This document shows, one piece after another, positions 50,812 to 59,447 of a stretch of DNA of 64,000 bases. The translations under genes were made by a program, and so were the position numbers. Below the pieces are notes generated by a model that did no database searches, was not told the origin of the DNA, and saw nothing but the letters and a program-made list of their open reading frames with translations. The stretch is taken from assembly GCA_910575035.1 (NCBI GenBank), contig CAJTDL010000003.1, forward strand, positions 1 through 64,000, in the 5' to 3' direction. How positions within the stretch are numbered: the stretch's first letter is position 1; each line of letters begins with the position of its first letter. The DNA is from Lachnospiraceae bacterium (GTDB lineage Bacteria > Bacillota > Clostridia > Lachnospirales > Lachnospiraceae).

Positions 50812-51369
50812 TCATGTGGAACTTACGCTAATTTCAATCTGCGCTTCTTCTATCTGGTAAAATTCCATCAATTCCTGCTTCAAACGATAAACCTCCGGAT
50901 ATTCCTGGCTGTTATCCCCATAGGACGCCTTGCGGAGCAATCCTTTCTCCTCTCCCTTCATGCTGATTTCCATGGCTATGGATTCCACCTGGTATTCTTC
51001 GGAAAGACGCACATCCACCTGATTGGCATAAAGCTGCTTTTCCTCGGCCATCCTGCTGATATCCATCCCAACTGCCCGCTCATATTCCCTAAGGTACATG
51101 GCTTTCTGGTCCTGCTGCAGATGCGCTGTATCCAGCTTTAGATTGTCCATATCCTGCAAAAATCCTAACTGGCTGATCCTCTGCAAAAGGGCATCCTCCT
51201 TTTTTAACAGGGAAAGCACAGGGGAAAACACCAGTATCATCAACAGCATCCCTGAGAAAAGACGCACATATTTCTGGTAATTATCCCGCGGCAGCAAATG
51301 GAGGATCACTGTCAGAAAAATATAGAAGCAAACCACATTTTTAACCCATGCATAAACTACGGACATCAC
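50812..51369 (-). CDS. spoIIIAF: Stage III sporulation protein AF
   Basis: A 185-residue membrane protein with two N-terminal helices (residues about 5-28 and 35-52) and a C-terminal soluble domain (DKLEL-type region, ending LMEFYQIEEAQIEISV) typical of SpoIIIAF. It belongs to the SpoIIIA-SpoIIQ channel needed for forespore development after engulfment. Position and length agree with Clostridia homologues. Confidence 0.9.
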   Translation of the reverse strand: MMSVVYAWVKNVVCFYIFLTVILHLLPRDNYQKYVRLFSGMLLMILVFSPVLSLLKKEDALLQRISQLGFLQDMDNLKLDTAHLQQDQKAMYLREYERAVGMDISRMAEEKQLYANQVDVRLSEEYQVESIAMEISMKGEEKGLLRKASYGDNSQEYPEVYRLKQELMEFYQIEEAQIEISVSST

Positions 51370-51421
51370 CCTTACCCTCCTTTTTTATCCCCTTCCCTGC
51401 CTTCCTTTTGGTTTCAGGCCC

Positions 51422-52642
51422 TCAATGGTTAAAGGTTGTTGCTGCCGTCACCATGGCAATCGTCACCAAAAACATCACCGTAGTAGTCACCACCACCTTT
51501 CCCAAAAGCCTTCCCCCCTCTCCCGCGCTGCTGATACACCCAATCATCCGCCTGTCCGACACTGGCTGTATAACCGCCGCCAACAGCTTATACAAAAATG
51601 CCATCACGCCAATTTTCACCAAAGGCCCCGCGCACAGGGACAGCAGCACCAGCACCGCCGCAAGCCCAATCCCATTTTTAATGATAATCCCTGAGCCAAC
51701 CATAATCTCTGTCACAGCATTGATGGATGTGCCAAGCCCCGGCAGCAGCCCTGCCGTCTTTGTAATCAGGCTGGATTTAAATGTGTCAATCACAGGCGTC
51801 AGCAGGTTCTGCACCACATTAATCCCTACGACAACCGTAAACAGCAGCTTCATCACCCACAGCACGCCTGATTTCAGCAGCTCTGTCATGCGCGAGAACA
51901 TTTCCTCCTCTGTCAGATAATTCATCAGCTCCAGGACGACATAAATCTGCACTGCCGGGATAACCAAATACTGCATCACCCATTCCATCCCATAAATCAG
52001 TAAAAACGTCATCTCATAAAACGCGGCAGCCGTGCTCACCTGCCCGGAAAATGACATGCTTACGGCAAAAGTTGGGACCAGCACCTTCAAAAACACCATC
52101 ATTTCCGACAAAACCTCCACCGACACATCCCGCAATATAAAAAAGGAATTCATCAGCAGCACCAGCAGCATCATATAGACCATATAAAAGCTGATTTCCG
52201 TCACTGCAGGGTTTTCAAATACATTGGCAAAATTATACAAAATGGCAAATGCCACGCATAAGAATATAATCTTTACAATGGTTCCCCGAAACGCCCCAAT
52301 TTCCTCAAACACCATAGACAAAACATCCATCACCAATTTCCCCTTATCAATTTCCTCCCCATGGATCAGCATATAGACCAAATCCTGAAAATCCAACCCT
52401 TTTACTCCCTCCTGGCTTTCCAAAATTGCGTCTATCTCAGAAAAATCCAATTCTTCCAGGTAACGGTCCAATGCTTCTTCCCCGCTATTTCCCTCTGCGC
52501 CCGTTTGGGGCGTGCTCTCCGCCCTGCCCTCCCCGTAGGCCCTGCATGGGAAGCATACGCCCCCAAGCAACAGCAAAAGAAGGAGCAGCCAGCCCTTCTG
52601 CCTGCCTTTCCCATCCAAAATCCCACCCCTTCCAATATCCAT
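51422..52642 (-). CDS. spoIIIAE: Stage III sporulation protein AE
   Basis: A 406-residue polytopic protein. A signal-like N-terminus (about 16-35) leads to an acidic external region (RYLEELDFSEIDAILESQEG) and at least seven membrane helices from residue 115 on. SpoIIIAE is the largest membrane component of the spoIIIA channel and may be a transport subunit. LVKIGVMAFLYKLLAAVIQP near the C-terminus is well conserved in the family. Confidence 0.93.
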   Translation of the reverse strand: MDIGRGGILDGKGRQKGWLLLLLLLLGGVCFPCRAYGEGRAESTPQTGAEGNSGEEALDRYLEELDFSEIDAILESQEGVKGLDFQDLVYMLIHGEEIDKGKLVMDVLSMVFEEIGAFRGTIVKIIFLCVAFAILYNFANVFENPAVTEISFYMVYMMLLVLLMNSFFILRDVSVEVLSEMMVFLKVLVPTFAVSMSFSGQVSTAAAFYEMTFLLIYGMEWVMQYLVIPAVQIYVVLELMNYLTEEEMFSRMTELLKSGVLWVMKLLFTVVVGINVVQNLLTPVIDTFKSSLITKTAGLLPGLGTSINAVTEIMVGSGIIIKNGIGLAAVLVLLSLCAGPLVKIGVMAFLYKLLAAVIQPVSDRRMIGCISSAGEGGRLLGKVVVTTTVMFLVTIAMVTAATTFNH

Positions 52643-52655
52643 TTCCTGATTGTCC

Positions 52656-53039
52656 TCAAAAAGCGCTTTCGATTGTCTCCAAAAGCACCAGCAGCACAGG
52701 CATGCTAATCACCAGGATTGCCAGCTTCCCAAACATTTCAATCTGCCCCGCCACTGCCTGGTACCCTGCATCCTTGCAGAGGTTTGCTGAAAATTCCGAC
52801 ACATATGTAATCCCAATCATCTTTACCAAAATCCCAATATAGCTTGTATCCAGGCTGACATATTCCTGCATTTGCCTTACGACAGACAGCACCAGCTCCA
52901 GCTTTGACATAATAAAATAGAAAATGCACAGGGAAACACCTAATGTGACAAACAGCCCATATTCATGCTTCTGCTCCTTCAGCATAATCCCCAAAAGCGC
53001 CCCCACAATCCCCAGAACCGCGATCTTTATGATATCCAT
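52656..53039 (-). CDS. spoIIIAD: Stage III sporulation protein AD
   Basis: A 127-residue protein of four hydrophobic helices, the normal form of SpoIIIAD. The start is taken as ATG 53039 (MDIIKIAVLGIVGALLGIML), with GGTGGG just upstream, rather than the longer frame to 53063. Together with SpoIIIAC it forms the small membrane subunits of the channel complex. Confidence 0.9.
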   Translation of the reverse strand: MDIIKIAVLGIVGALLGIMLKEQKHEYGLFVTLGVSLCIFYFIMSKLELVLSVVRQMQEYVSLDTSYIGILVKMIGITYVSEFSANLCKDAGYQAVAGQIEMFGKLAILVISMPVLLVLLETIESAF

Positions 53040-53052
53040 CCCACCATTCCCC

Positions 53053-53247
53053 TCACAAAGCAAATAAATTCTTCATCGTCTCAAACAGTTCATATATATA
53101 CGGCACAATCCAAAAAAGCACAATCAAAAGCCCCGCCAGGCTTGTAAGGAAAGCATGTTCCTCTCTCCCGCTGTGCTTCAGTACCTGGCTAAGCACAGTG
53201 ACCAAAATCCCCACTGCCGCAATCTTAAAGATCAAACTTATACTCAT
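53053..53247 (-). CDS. spoIIIAC: Stage III sporulation protein AC
   Basis: A 64-residue protein with two helices (MSISLIFKIAAVGILVTVLS and FLTSLAGLLIVLFWIVPYIY) joined by a short charged loop, matching SpoIIIAC exactly in size. GGAGG lies 4 bases before ATG 53247. It is essential with the other spoIIIA products for sigma-G activity in the forespore. Confidence 0.9.
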   Translation of the reverse strand: MSISLIFKIAAVGILVTVLSQVLKHSGREEHAFLTSLAGLLIVLFWIVPYIYELFETMKNLFAL

Positions 53248-53364
53248 AGTACCTCCGCCCATTTCTCTATCCATCTCCAAAGCCACACCCAGCCCCTTTG
53301 GCCTATTCTATGAAATCAAATACCCCCCGCAGAGTGAAAGCCCCTGCAATAACAGGGCTGCCCC

Positions 53365-53880
53365 CTACAGCAATAATATAATCACAAACAGCCCGCACAT
53401 CAGGCTCAATGTCCCGGACAGCCTCTGCCTGTCCTTTAATTCCCCCTGGGCTTTCTGAATAAGTGTTTCCGCCTGCCTGATATACAATTCCAAATTCTTA
53501 AGCTGCATTTGCCCATCCAGGTAGCCAAAATTTTCCCCTGCCCGTTTTAAAAGCCCCCGTTCCTCCGGCGTAAAGAGGAAATGGCCTGACTCCTGGTCCA
53601 CCAGCTGCCTCCAAAAATGCCCCATGCTGCCTTCATGTTCCTCCAGCCCTTCCGCCGCTTTTTTCAAAAAGGAAGCAAACGGCTCCTTCCCCTGGGCGGA
53701 AATCTGTAAAAACGCTTCCCGTAAAGGCGTCCTGGCATAAGAAATCTCCCCCCACATCATCAAAAACATTTCTTTCATGCCCACAAGCTGCTCCACATGC
53801 TCCCTATATTCTTCCTTAGCCTTCCAGCCATATAGAACCGACGCCAAAAAAACCAAAAGGCTCCCTGCCAGCTTCAGCAT
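53365..53880 (-). CDS. spoIIIAB: Stage III sporulation protein AB
   Basis: A 171-residue protein with a helix at each end (about 3-20 and 152-170) and a helical cytosolic middle (EYREHVEQLVGMKEMFLMMW). This is the SpoIIIAB/GspF-like fold. Start ATG 53880 overlaps the spoIIIAA stop by 7 bases. A 118-bp gap to spoIIIAC holds no separate gene. Confidence 0.92.
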   Translation of the reverse strand: MLKLAGSLLVFLASVLYGWKAKEEYREHVEQLVGMKEMFLMMWGEISYARTPLREAFLQISAQGKEPFASFLKKAAEGLEEHEGSMGHFWRQLVDQESGHFLFTPEERGLLKRAGENFGYLDGQMQLKNLELYIRQAETLIQKAQGELKDRQRLSGTLSLMCGLFVIILLL

Positions 53881-54812
53881 AATTTCTGCAGTTTTCCATC
53901 ATAGACAGAAAACCCCCTCCGGCCATTCCCCTCTGACTGCAGGAACACAAAACGCTCAAAAAACCCCCGCTCCATCCAATGGGACAGATAGGCCTTTTCC
54001 TTCAGTTCCCCAATTTCCCCCAGATGCATGGTGCCCAAAATCCGGCAGCCACAGTGGAGCGCTTCCTCCACCGCCTGGCAGTCTTCCTGTGTCCCAAGCT
54101 CGTCTACCGCCAGGATCTGGGGCGACATGCTGCGCAGAAGCAGGCGCATGCCCTCTGCCTTTGGGCAGGCGTCCAGCACGTCGGTACGGCAGCCCAGGTC
54201 ATTCTGCGGAATGCCAAAATAGCTGGCAGCCACTTCGCTGCGCTCGTCCACCAGGCCTACCTTTTGCCCTGGCAGTCCCGCCGTGCCTTCTGACAGCAGG
54301 CGGATACAGTCCCGCAGCATGGTAGTCTTCCCAATGCCTGGGGGAGATAAGATCAATGTATTGTAAATGCTCCCATTCAACGCAATCCATGGGATCACCT
54401 TCCCGGCACAGCCCCTTTTCTGCCTTGCCACCCGGATGTTCAGCCCACAGATGCTGCGTATGGTTACAAGCCTTCCCTGTTCACAGACTGCTTTGCCAGC
54501 CACGCCAATCCGGTGGCCGCCCCGAATAGTAAAAAATCCCCCCCGGATTTCTTCTTCCAGGGCATACATGGAATACTGGCTCATCCGGCTTAATGTCTCC
54601 TTCATGTCAGAATCCTTCCAGATATAGCTATCCGCCGCCCTTCCCTGAAACACCCCCCTTGTATGGCTCCAAAAATATTCCCCGCCTTTTCCCAAGGCCA
54701 TTACAGGCTGTCCCACCCTTAACCGGATTTCCTCTGGCTCTATGCCGCTGTCAAACAGGGCGCGGCAAAACGGGCGGAAGGCGCTGGGAAATGCATGGAT
54801 GATTTCCTTCAT
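53874..54812 (-). CDS. spoIIIAA: Stage III sporulation protein AA (secretion-type ATPase)
   Basis: A 312-residue ATPase related to type II/IV secretion ATPases. Walker A is PPGIGKTTML at about residue 158; Walker B-type IVDERSE-like sequence appears as VGLVDERSEVA, and later AVDELGTQEDCQAVE. It powers assembly or transport by the spoIIIA channel. ATG 54812 has AGGAGG 10 bases upstream. It heads the operon, 47-76 bases behind a sigma-E-like promoter, and is divergent from the cobalamin riboswitch. Confidence 0.95.
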   Translation of the reverse strand: MKEIIHAFPSAFRPFCRALFDSGIEPEEIRLRVGQPVMALGKGGEYFWSHTRGVFQGRAADSYIWKDSDMKETLSRMSQYSMYALEEEIRGGFFTIRGGHRIGVAGKAVCEQGRLVTIRSICGLNIRVARQKRGCAGKVIPWIALNGSIYNTLILSPPGIGKTTMLRDCIRLLSEGTAGLPGQKVGLVDERSEVAASYFGIPQNDLGCRTDVLDACPKAEGMRLLLRSMSPQILAVDELGTQEDCQAVEEALHCGCRILGTMHLGEIGELKEKAYLSHWMERGFFERFVFLQSEGNGRRGFSVYDGKLQKLC

Positions 54813-54858
54813 GAGTTGTCCCTCCTTTTTGTGCCCCTTCTTTCCCCACCTGCTTTCA

Positions 54859-54888
54859 TTTATATGTCCTGTAAAATGGGATTATTAC
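54859..54888 (-). promoter_or_regulatory. Candidate sigma-E promoter of spoIIIA
   Basis: On the minus strand GTAATAAT (54881-54888), 14 bases, then CATATAAA (54859-54866). The -10 element fits the sigma-E consensus CATAYANT; the -35 match is partial. Mother-cell sigma-E control is known for spoIIIA in Bacillus. Confidence 0.5.
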
Positions 54889-54896
54889 TAAAAAAT

Positions 54897-55190
54897 TTAT
54901 TGACGGAGCTTCCAGAAAGGATTATGATAGAAGCTGGCTTGCTTGGGGAAACAGGTGCAAATCCTGTACGAGCCCGTCGCCGTAAGGCATATGTCTATAC
55001 TGAGGGGGCAAACCCGCCCTTTCGCATAAATGGACCCCAATATCAATCTTAGGGGCAGCCAAAACCTGCCCCGCACCAAAGGCCACAGCTTTGGGACAGG
55101 CCATTGGGCCGTAAGGCCTGAGAAGGCTGATTGATAGGAATGCCAAGCCGGAATATCCAGGCAAGGGGAATCCTCTTATTCGGCTGCGAG
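54897..55190 (+). promoter_or_regulatory. Cobalamin riboswitch
   Basis: The B12-box is clear: GGTGCAAATCC at about 54954-54964 within GGGGAAAC...CCCGTCGCCGTAA (54945-54985), close to the canonical GGTGnAAnTCC...CCCGCCnCTGT pattern. A GGCCACAG-type segment (about 55079) and the AAGCCGGAATATCCAGGC segment (about 55145-55163) fit the later conserved parts. It precedes a DUF4430 lipoprotein and an ECF S component, both plausible parts of cobalamin uptake. The expression platform is not resolved by eye. Confidence 0.87.
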
Positions 55191-55229
55191 CGCCGGCTAT
55201 GGAGGAAATTAAGAAAGGAGATGAAGGAG

Positions 55230-55676
55230 ATGAAAATGAAATTCACTAAGAAATCATTGCCATTCATCCTTTGTATCGCGCTTATTGTGGCTATGGCGCT
55301 GTTTACAACAGGCTGTAATGGCAGCAGCGCGCCTTCTGGCGCTGCAACGGCAGAAAACGGATCGGCTGACGGATCTGTGCTGGGGACAGGAAACGTGGTA
55401 TTTACCTTTACAGTTGTAGACCAGGAAGGCGAAGAGACGGCGTTTGAGATCCACACAGACAAGGAAACCGTTGGGGAGGCCTTGCTGGATGTGGGGCTGA
55501 TCGACGGGGAAGAAAGCGGGTACGGGCTTTATGTGAAGACCGTAAACGGAATCACTGCCAATTTTGATGAAGATGGGAAGTACTGGGCATTTTATATCAA
55601 TGGGGAATATGCACAGACAGGGGTAGATGCCACCGCTATTACTGAAGGGGATACTTACTCCTTTAAGATTGAATGA
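55230..55676 (+). CDS. DUF4430 lipoprotein (candidate cobalamin or cobinamide binding)
   Basis: A lipoprotein of about 148 residues. The signal peptide has a basic start and hydrophobic core, with the lipobox ending FTTGC; the cysteine (residue 29) becomes the anchored N-terminus. The C-terminal part (FTFTVVDQEGEETAFEIHTD, NGITANFDEDGKYWAFYING) matches DUF4430, related to the C-terminal domain of transcobalamin/intrinsic factor. With the cobalamin riboswitch directly upstream, surface capture of corrinoids is the best reading. ATG 55230 or 55236 is the start; both have suitable AGGAG spacing. The stop overlaps the next start by 4 bases. Confidence 0.85.
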   Translation: MKMKFTKKSLPFILCIALIVAMALFTTGCNGSSAPSGAATAENGSADGSVLGTGNVVFTFTVVDQEGEETAFEIHTDKETVGEALLDVGLIDGEESGYGLYVKTVNGITANFDEDGKYWAFYINGEYAQTGVDATAITEGDTYSFKIE

Positions 55677-56188
55677 GCATGAAGGTCACAACCAGGGAAA
55701 TTGCTGTATTTGGGATGCTGGGAGCCGTCATGTATGCCAGCAAATTTTTAATGGAGGTAGCGCCGAACATCCATTTGCTGGGGATGTTCACCATTGCCTT
55801 TACGGTTGTTTACCGGAAAAAGGCCTTGTACCCAATTTATGTGTATGTGCTTTTAAATGGGGTATTCAGCGGGTTTTCCAGCTGGTGGGTGCCATACCTT
55901 TACCTGTGGACGGTGCTTTGGGGCATTGTTATGCTGCTGCCCCGGAATATGCCAAAAAAGGCACAGCCAATTGTATATATGGCCGTATGCGCTGGGCATG
56001 GGTTTCTGTTTGGGACACTGTATGCCCCGGCGCAGGCATTATTGTATGGCCTGAATCTGGAAGGGATGGCGGCATGGATTTTGGCAGGGCTGCCCTGGGA
56101 TTTTGTACATGGGGTCAGTAATTTCTTCTGTGGGGCTTTGATCATGCCGTTAGTTACGCTTTTGCGGGCAGCAGAAAGGAATCAATAG
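55673..56188 (+). CDS. ECF transporter S component (likely corrinoid-specific)
   Basis: A 171-residue membrane protein with about five hydrophobic helices and the early VFGMLGAVMYASKFLMEVAP pattern of energy-coupling-factor S components. Substrate cannot be read from sequence; the riboswitch upstream and the coupled DUF4430 gene point to cobalamin or a precursor. The shared EcfA/T energising module must lie elsewhere. ATG 55673 overlaps the previous stop by 4 bases. Confidence 0.85.
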   Translation: MSMKVTTREIAVFGMLGAVMYASKFLMEVAPNIHLLGMFTIAFTVVYRKKALYPIYVYVLLNGVFSGFSSWWVPYLYLWTVLWGIVMLLPRNMPKKAQPIVYMAVCAGHGFLFGTLYAPAQALLYGLNLEGMAAWILAGLPWDFVHGVSNFFCGALIMPLVTLLRAAERNQ

Positions 56189-56229
56189 CTCCCCCCACAG
56201 CAAAATGCTTCAAACATTGTACCTATCAT

Positions 56230-56277
56230 AAAACCAGGGCTTTTGTCCACACATAATGTGCCAAAAGCCCTGGTTTT
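56230..56277. terminator. Bidirectional terminator between the S-component gene and the ncRNA candidate
   Basis: AAAACCAGGGCTTTTG (56230-56245) pairs perfectly with CAAAAGCCCTGGTTTT (56262-56277). With A- and T-runs at both stem ends it could stop transcription from either side: the cobalamin genes on the plus strand and the candidate ncRNA on the minus strand. Confidence 0.82.
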
Positions 56278-56289
56278 GCGTCTCTTATA

Positions 56290-56496
56290 AGCTTAGTTAG
56301 GTTTTCTGCAAACAAACATATACTCTGTTCTGACACTTTAGCACGGTGCGACACTAGTGCGTTTCTGCCGCAGGCTACTGTCAAAACGCACTAGTGTCGA
56401 ATACCGTGCGAGTGACGCAGAACATTGTGGTGTAATGGCTGGAAATAACAACCTTGGAGCTGCCCCAAAGCATTTAGACCAGAAAACCTAACCTTT
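56290..56496 (-). ncRNA. Candidate retron ncRNA (msr-msd), divergent from the RT operon
   Basis: A structured, gene-free segment. On the minus strand it starts GGTTAGGTTTTCTG (matching ends: CAGAAAACCTAAC at 56480-56492 and GTTAGGTTTTCTG at 56296-56308, like retron a1/a2 repeats). A small stem around 56452-56470 comes next, then a 97-nt hairpin (56327-56423) whose inner arms GACACTAGTGCGTTT are perfectly paired, then an 18-nt tail before the second repeat. A strong minus-strand promoter lies directly upstream (56503-56530) and a terminator directly downstream (56230-56277). The order, small stem then long stem, matches msr then msd only in this orientation. Branching G and exact ends are not identified. 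Confidence 0.62.
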
Positions 56497-56502
56497 TCCA
56501 GA

Positions 56503-56530
56503 ATTATATCATACATTTCTAAAATGTCAA
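56503..56530 (-). promoter_or_regulatory. Consensus promoter for the ncRNA candidate
   Basis: Minus strand TTGACA (56525-56530), 16 bases, TATAAT (56503-56508): both hexamers perfect. The predicted start (about 56496) coincides with the first base of the terminal repeat. No open frame follows, so a non-coding transcript is expected. Confidence 0.82.
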
Positions 56531-56560
56531 CTATTTTTTTTGCATTTTTTTTTAAATTGC

Positions 56561-56589
56561 TTGAAAACATACCAAAACTGTACTATAAT
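56561..56589 (+). promoter_or_regulatory. Promoter of the three-gene RT operon
   Basis: Plus strand TTGAAA (56561-56566), 17 bases, TATAAT (56584-56589). It reads toward the 927-residue protein gene, giving a leader of about 68 nt. Back-to-back placement with the ncRNA promoter implies coordinated but separate transcription. Confidence 0.78.
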
Positions 56590-56663
56590 TTTATATATTT
56601 ATTCAGAACCCCAGCGGCGTTTTGAATCTGTGAATTGTTATAGAAAGGAAGTTATTTTCAATT

Positions 56664-59447
56664 ATGAAGACTTTAACATCAGAGGAACAGCGGCGGCTCT
56701 GGAAACTGGAAGAGCCTCCCACGCGCAGGATACTGCTTTGGGGCTTAGACAGCCAAGATAACCCCTGCCTGCTTATTTTGTATGGGAAACAGGAGGTTGA
56801 GCGGGAATTAAGATCTTACCCCCGTTCCTACAGCCCAGATGCATACTTGTTAAAGCCCACGGTAACATATACAAACTATGCCGTCTTTCATGGAACCAAC
56901 GGGCATCTGCCTTCTATTCCAAATACATACTACTGTGAAGAAAAGGACGTGCTTTGCTACAGCAAAGGCTATAAAACCGCTAACAGATATTGGGACTATA
57001 ACCAGAGGACAGGCTGGCAGCAGTATATGGATATTGATGAGAAATATATTATCAAGGATTTCTATAAGATAAACCAGGCTGTTGCATTCAATTATTATGA
57101 GCCTAGGGATTATACGGACTATACGGCTTATCTGAAGGCAAACCAAATTAATTTTAAAGATATTACCTTAATTGAGCATCCCAGTGATCTGTTTGGCTTT
57201 GAAACAGGCAGCCCTTATATGGAACTGATTGTAAATATGTTTTCCAAGGCGCGGCTGTATGCAAGGAGAAAAAACCTCCGGCAATTTATCAATATGCAGC
57301 CCTCAGAGGAGGAATATGGGCGCATCTTAAAAGTAGCAAGCGTAGAACTGGCCTGCGGCATATTCCAGGAGCTTACAATAGACCAGAACCCGGTTTTATT
57401 AGAAGCCGCAAAACAGATAGGCGAAAGCGATGTATTATGGGCAAGCGCAGCCTATCACAGCGGGCTCAAGCGCTGTATCAGCCAATATGTCTCCGTATTT
57501 GACGAAAAGCTGCTGTTTAAGCAGAAAGAGCTGATATACAGGACGCTGCCGGATATGGACTTTCATATTAAGCACCTAAAGCTAAATGGCACAAAGCTAA
57601 AGGACGAGGCGCTTAAGGAATATTTAGCCAAACCCAATGCTTACCAGAATATTCCATATGTTTTCGGCAGCCAGAACCTTTATGACAAAAGCATTTACAC
57701 AGACAGGAAAAATGTGGATAATATTGCCTTTAAAAACACCATACAGACTGCAAAGGCTTATGGGATGGCGGATGCTATTGGCAAAATAGCTTACTGCCTT
57801 GACGCCCCGAGGACTACCTGTTATTTCCGGGGAAGCGGCAGGACCAGCGCATACAATTATTATGTCCGTTACCTTCGGAGGACGCTTGACGGGTACCTGG
57901 CAACGGATGAGGCAAAATTTATAACGGCTGCCCGTGAAATGCTGGTAAGCTACCACGATCTTGATTATTTAGACGTGTATTATCATGATTTATCTTATAA
58001 TTACTTTTTTAACAGATATTTCTGGGAGGCAGCCAAAAACGAGGAGGCAGCAGGGCGTTCCATATGGCACAGGCATCTTGCGGACGTTATTTTCATCGCC
58101 CAAAACGCCAAGGCTTCAGCGGTACATGAGTTCTGTTATGCAATCTTAAAAAAGGCAGATGCAGGCCACAAACTGGACGCCTATGGAATCAAAGAACTGA
58201 TTGCCTTTTCAAACATACCCTACGGAAAAACAGCTGGGTTATTTGAAAATATACTTCTGCCCAGATTAGAAGCACTGCAGGAATTTGACGCAGGCATTAT
58301 GATTTCCTTAATGGATACTGCATCCGGCAAATTATGGGACGCCGCAAAACAGTACTTTAGGCGGACAAACGGCAAATTCCAGCCAGAGCATATTGCGGAT
58401 TTCCTGTTTTTAGGGACCTTAGAAACATGGCACGGCATATTAGAGGATAATATCAATCATTTTACCCTTGAAGAATATACTGTTTTTTTGAAAGCAATTG
58501 CAGAAAGAAGAGAGCGTTTTTTGGAACAGCAGACTGAGCTTCCCAAGCAGATTACAGATTTACTGTTGAAATCCACAGGCAAATTGGAGCCTGCATTGGC
58601 AGGGGAACAGCAGGAGCTGATCCGCTATTTTACCTCCCTGTTATTAAGCCTTAAGAAACTCCCCGGCTTCCTTTTTGACCTGACGGAACAGATTATATTC
58701 TCCATGCCATATGGCGCGTTAAAAGACACGCTTAAGGATATTGACCTGCAGCATAGCAGGATTTCTGAACGGGAATACAACACCATATCCTTGCTGAAGG
58801 CATATAAAGAGGACGCTTTGCCAAAAGACAGCCTGATTGTATCCATTTTGGAAACAGGCTCAAAAAGGCTTGTAAAATCACTGACAGAACTTATAGGCCG
58901 GCAGCAGGCAATGCTTGCGGAAAGGCCAAACACGCTGCTGCTGCTTTTTGAATGCAATGTATATCATTTGAACAAGATTGCCCAGTCTGTGTTTGAGGGA
59001 TTAGAGGCTCCAAATAGAGAAAAGCTGCATATGGTTTTACTGGACTCCCCAATGGAACGGGCCTATCAGTATGGCCTTAGGAAGCTTGACGCCTGGTACG
59101 GGAACAAGATCCCCACGCCGTTTATTGCACGTATGATGGAGCATCCATGCGTGGAAGTAAAGGCTTTTCTTTCCGACAAGATGAAACAGGCCTTTTCCGG
59201 GCTAAAGGGTACTAACCCGGATTTATATATTTACTATGCAAAAACACTGCTTTACCTGCCAAATAAAGTCTCAAAAGGCAAGGAACAAGTATACCGCACC
59301 ATTCCCTTGTTTTTGGAATATTACCCTGAAAAGCGGCAGGAAATAGAGCATATACTTCTAGATATTGGAAGCACAAACAGCAAAATAGATTCTGAACGGG
59401 CGCTTGTGGCATTTGCTCAGATTCAGAAGGAGGTAAGCACTTTATGA
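56664..59447 (+). CDS. Large helical-repeat (ARM/HEAT-like) protein of the retron operon
   Basis: A 927-residue soluble protein, almost entirely helical after residue 180, with repeated helix pairs suggestive of ARM or HEAT repeats. The N-terminal 170 residues (with QRRLWKLEEPPTRRILLWGL and a Tyr-rich stretch) may be a separate domain. No catalytic motif is seen. In the published retron typology, as I recall it, type XIII systems combine the RT with an ARM-repeat protein and a winged-helix/SWIM protein, the exact set found here, so this is probably the scaffold or toxin-associated subunit. AAAGGAAG lies about 12 bases before ATG 56664; its stop overlaps the next start by 4 bases. Confidence 0.82.
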   Translation: MKTLTSEEQRRLWKLEEPPTRRILLWGLDSQDNPCLLILYGKQEVERELRSYPRSYSPDAYLLKPTVTYTNYAVFHGTNGHLPSIPNTYYCEEKDVLCYSKGYKTANRYWDYNQRTGWQQYMDIDEKYIIKDFYKINQAVAFNYYEPRDYTDYTAYLKANQINFKDITLIEHPSDLFGFETGSPYMELIVNMFSKARLYARRKNLRQFINMQPSEEEYGRILKVASVELACGIFQELTIDQNPVLLEAAKQIGESDVLWASAAYHSGLKRCISQYVSVFDEKLLFKQKELIYRTLPDMDFHIKHLKLNGTKLKDEALKEYLAKPNAYQNIPYVFGSQNLYDKSIYTDRKNVDNIAFKNTIQTAKAYGMADAIGKIAYCLDAPRTTCYFRGSGRTSAYNYYVRYLRRTLDGYLATDEAKFITAAREMLVSYHDLDYLDVYYHDLSYNYFFNRYFWEAAKNEEAAGRSIWHRHLADVIFIAQNAKASAVHEFCYAILKKADAGHKLDAYGIKELIAFSNIPYGKTAGLFENILLPRLEALQEFDAGIMISLMDTASGKLWDAAKQYFRRTNGKFQPEHIADFLFLGTLETWHGILEDNINHFTLEEYTVFLKAIAERRERFLEQQTELPKQITDLLLKSTGKLEPALAGEQQELIRYFTSLLLSLKKLPGFLFDLTEQIIFSMPYGALKDTLKDIDLQHSRISEREYNTISLLKAYKEDALPKDSLIVSILETGSKRLVKSLTELIGRQQAMLAERPNTLLLLFECNVYHLNKIAQSVFEGLEAPNREKLHMVLLDSPMERAYQYGLRKLDAWYGNKIPTPFIARMMEHPCVEVKAFLSDKMKQAFSGLKGTNPDLYIYYAKTLLYLPNKVSKGKEQVYRTIPLFLEYYPEKRQEIEHILLDIGSTNSKIDSERALVAFAQIQKEVSTL

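Noticed and set aside
56296-56492. MITE with 13-bp terminal inverted repeats
   Set aside because: It fits by repeat structure, but a perfect outward-reading promoter, a precisely placed transcript start and terminator, and the adjacent retron RT operon are better explained by an ncRNA gene; kept as the alternative.
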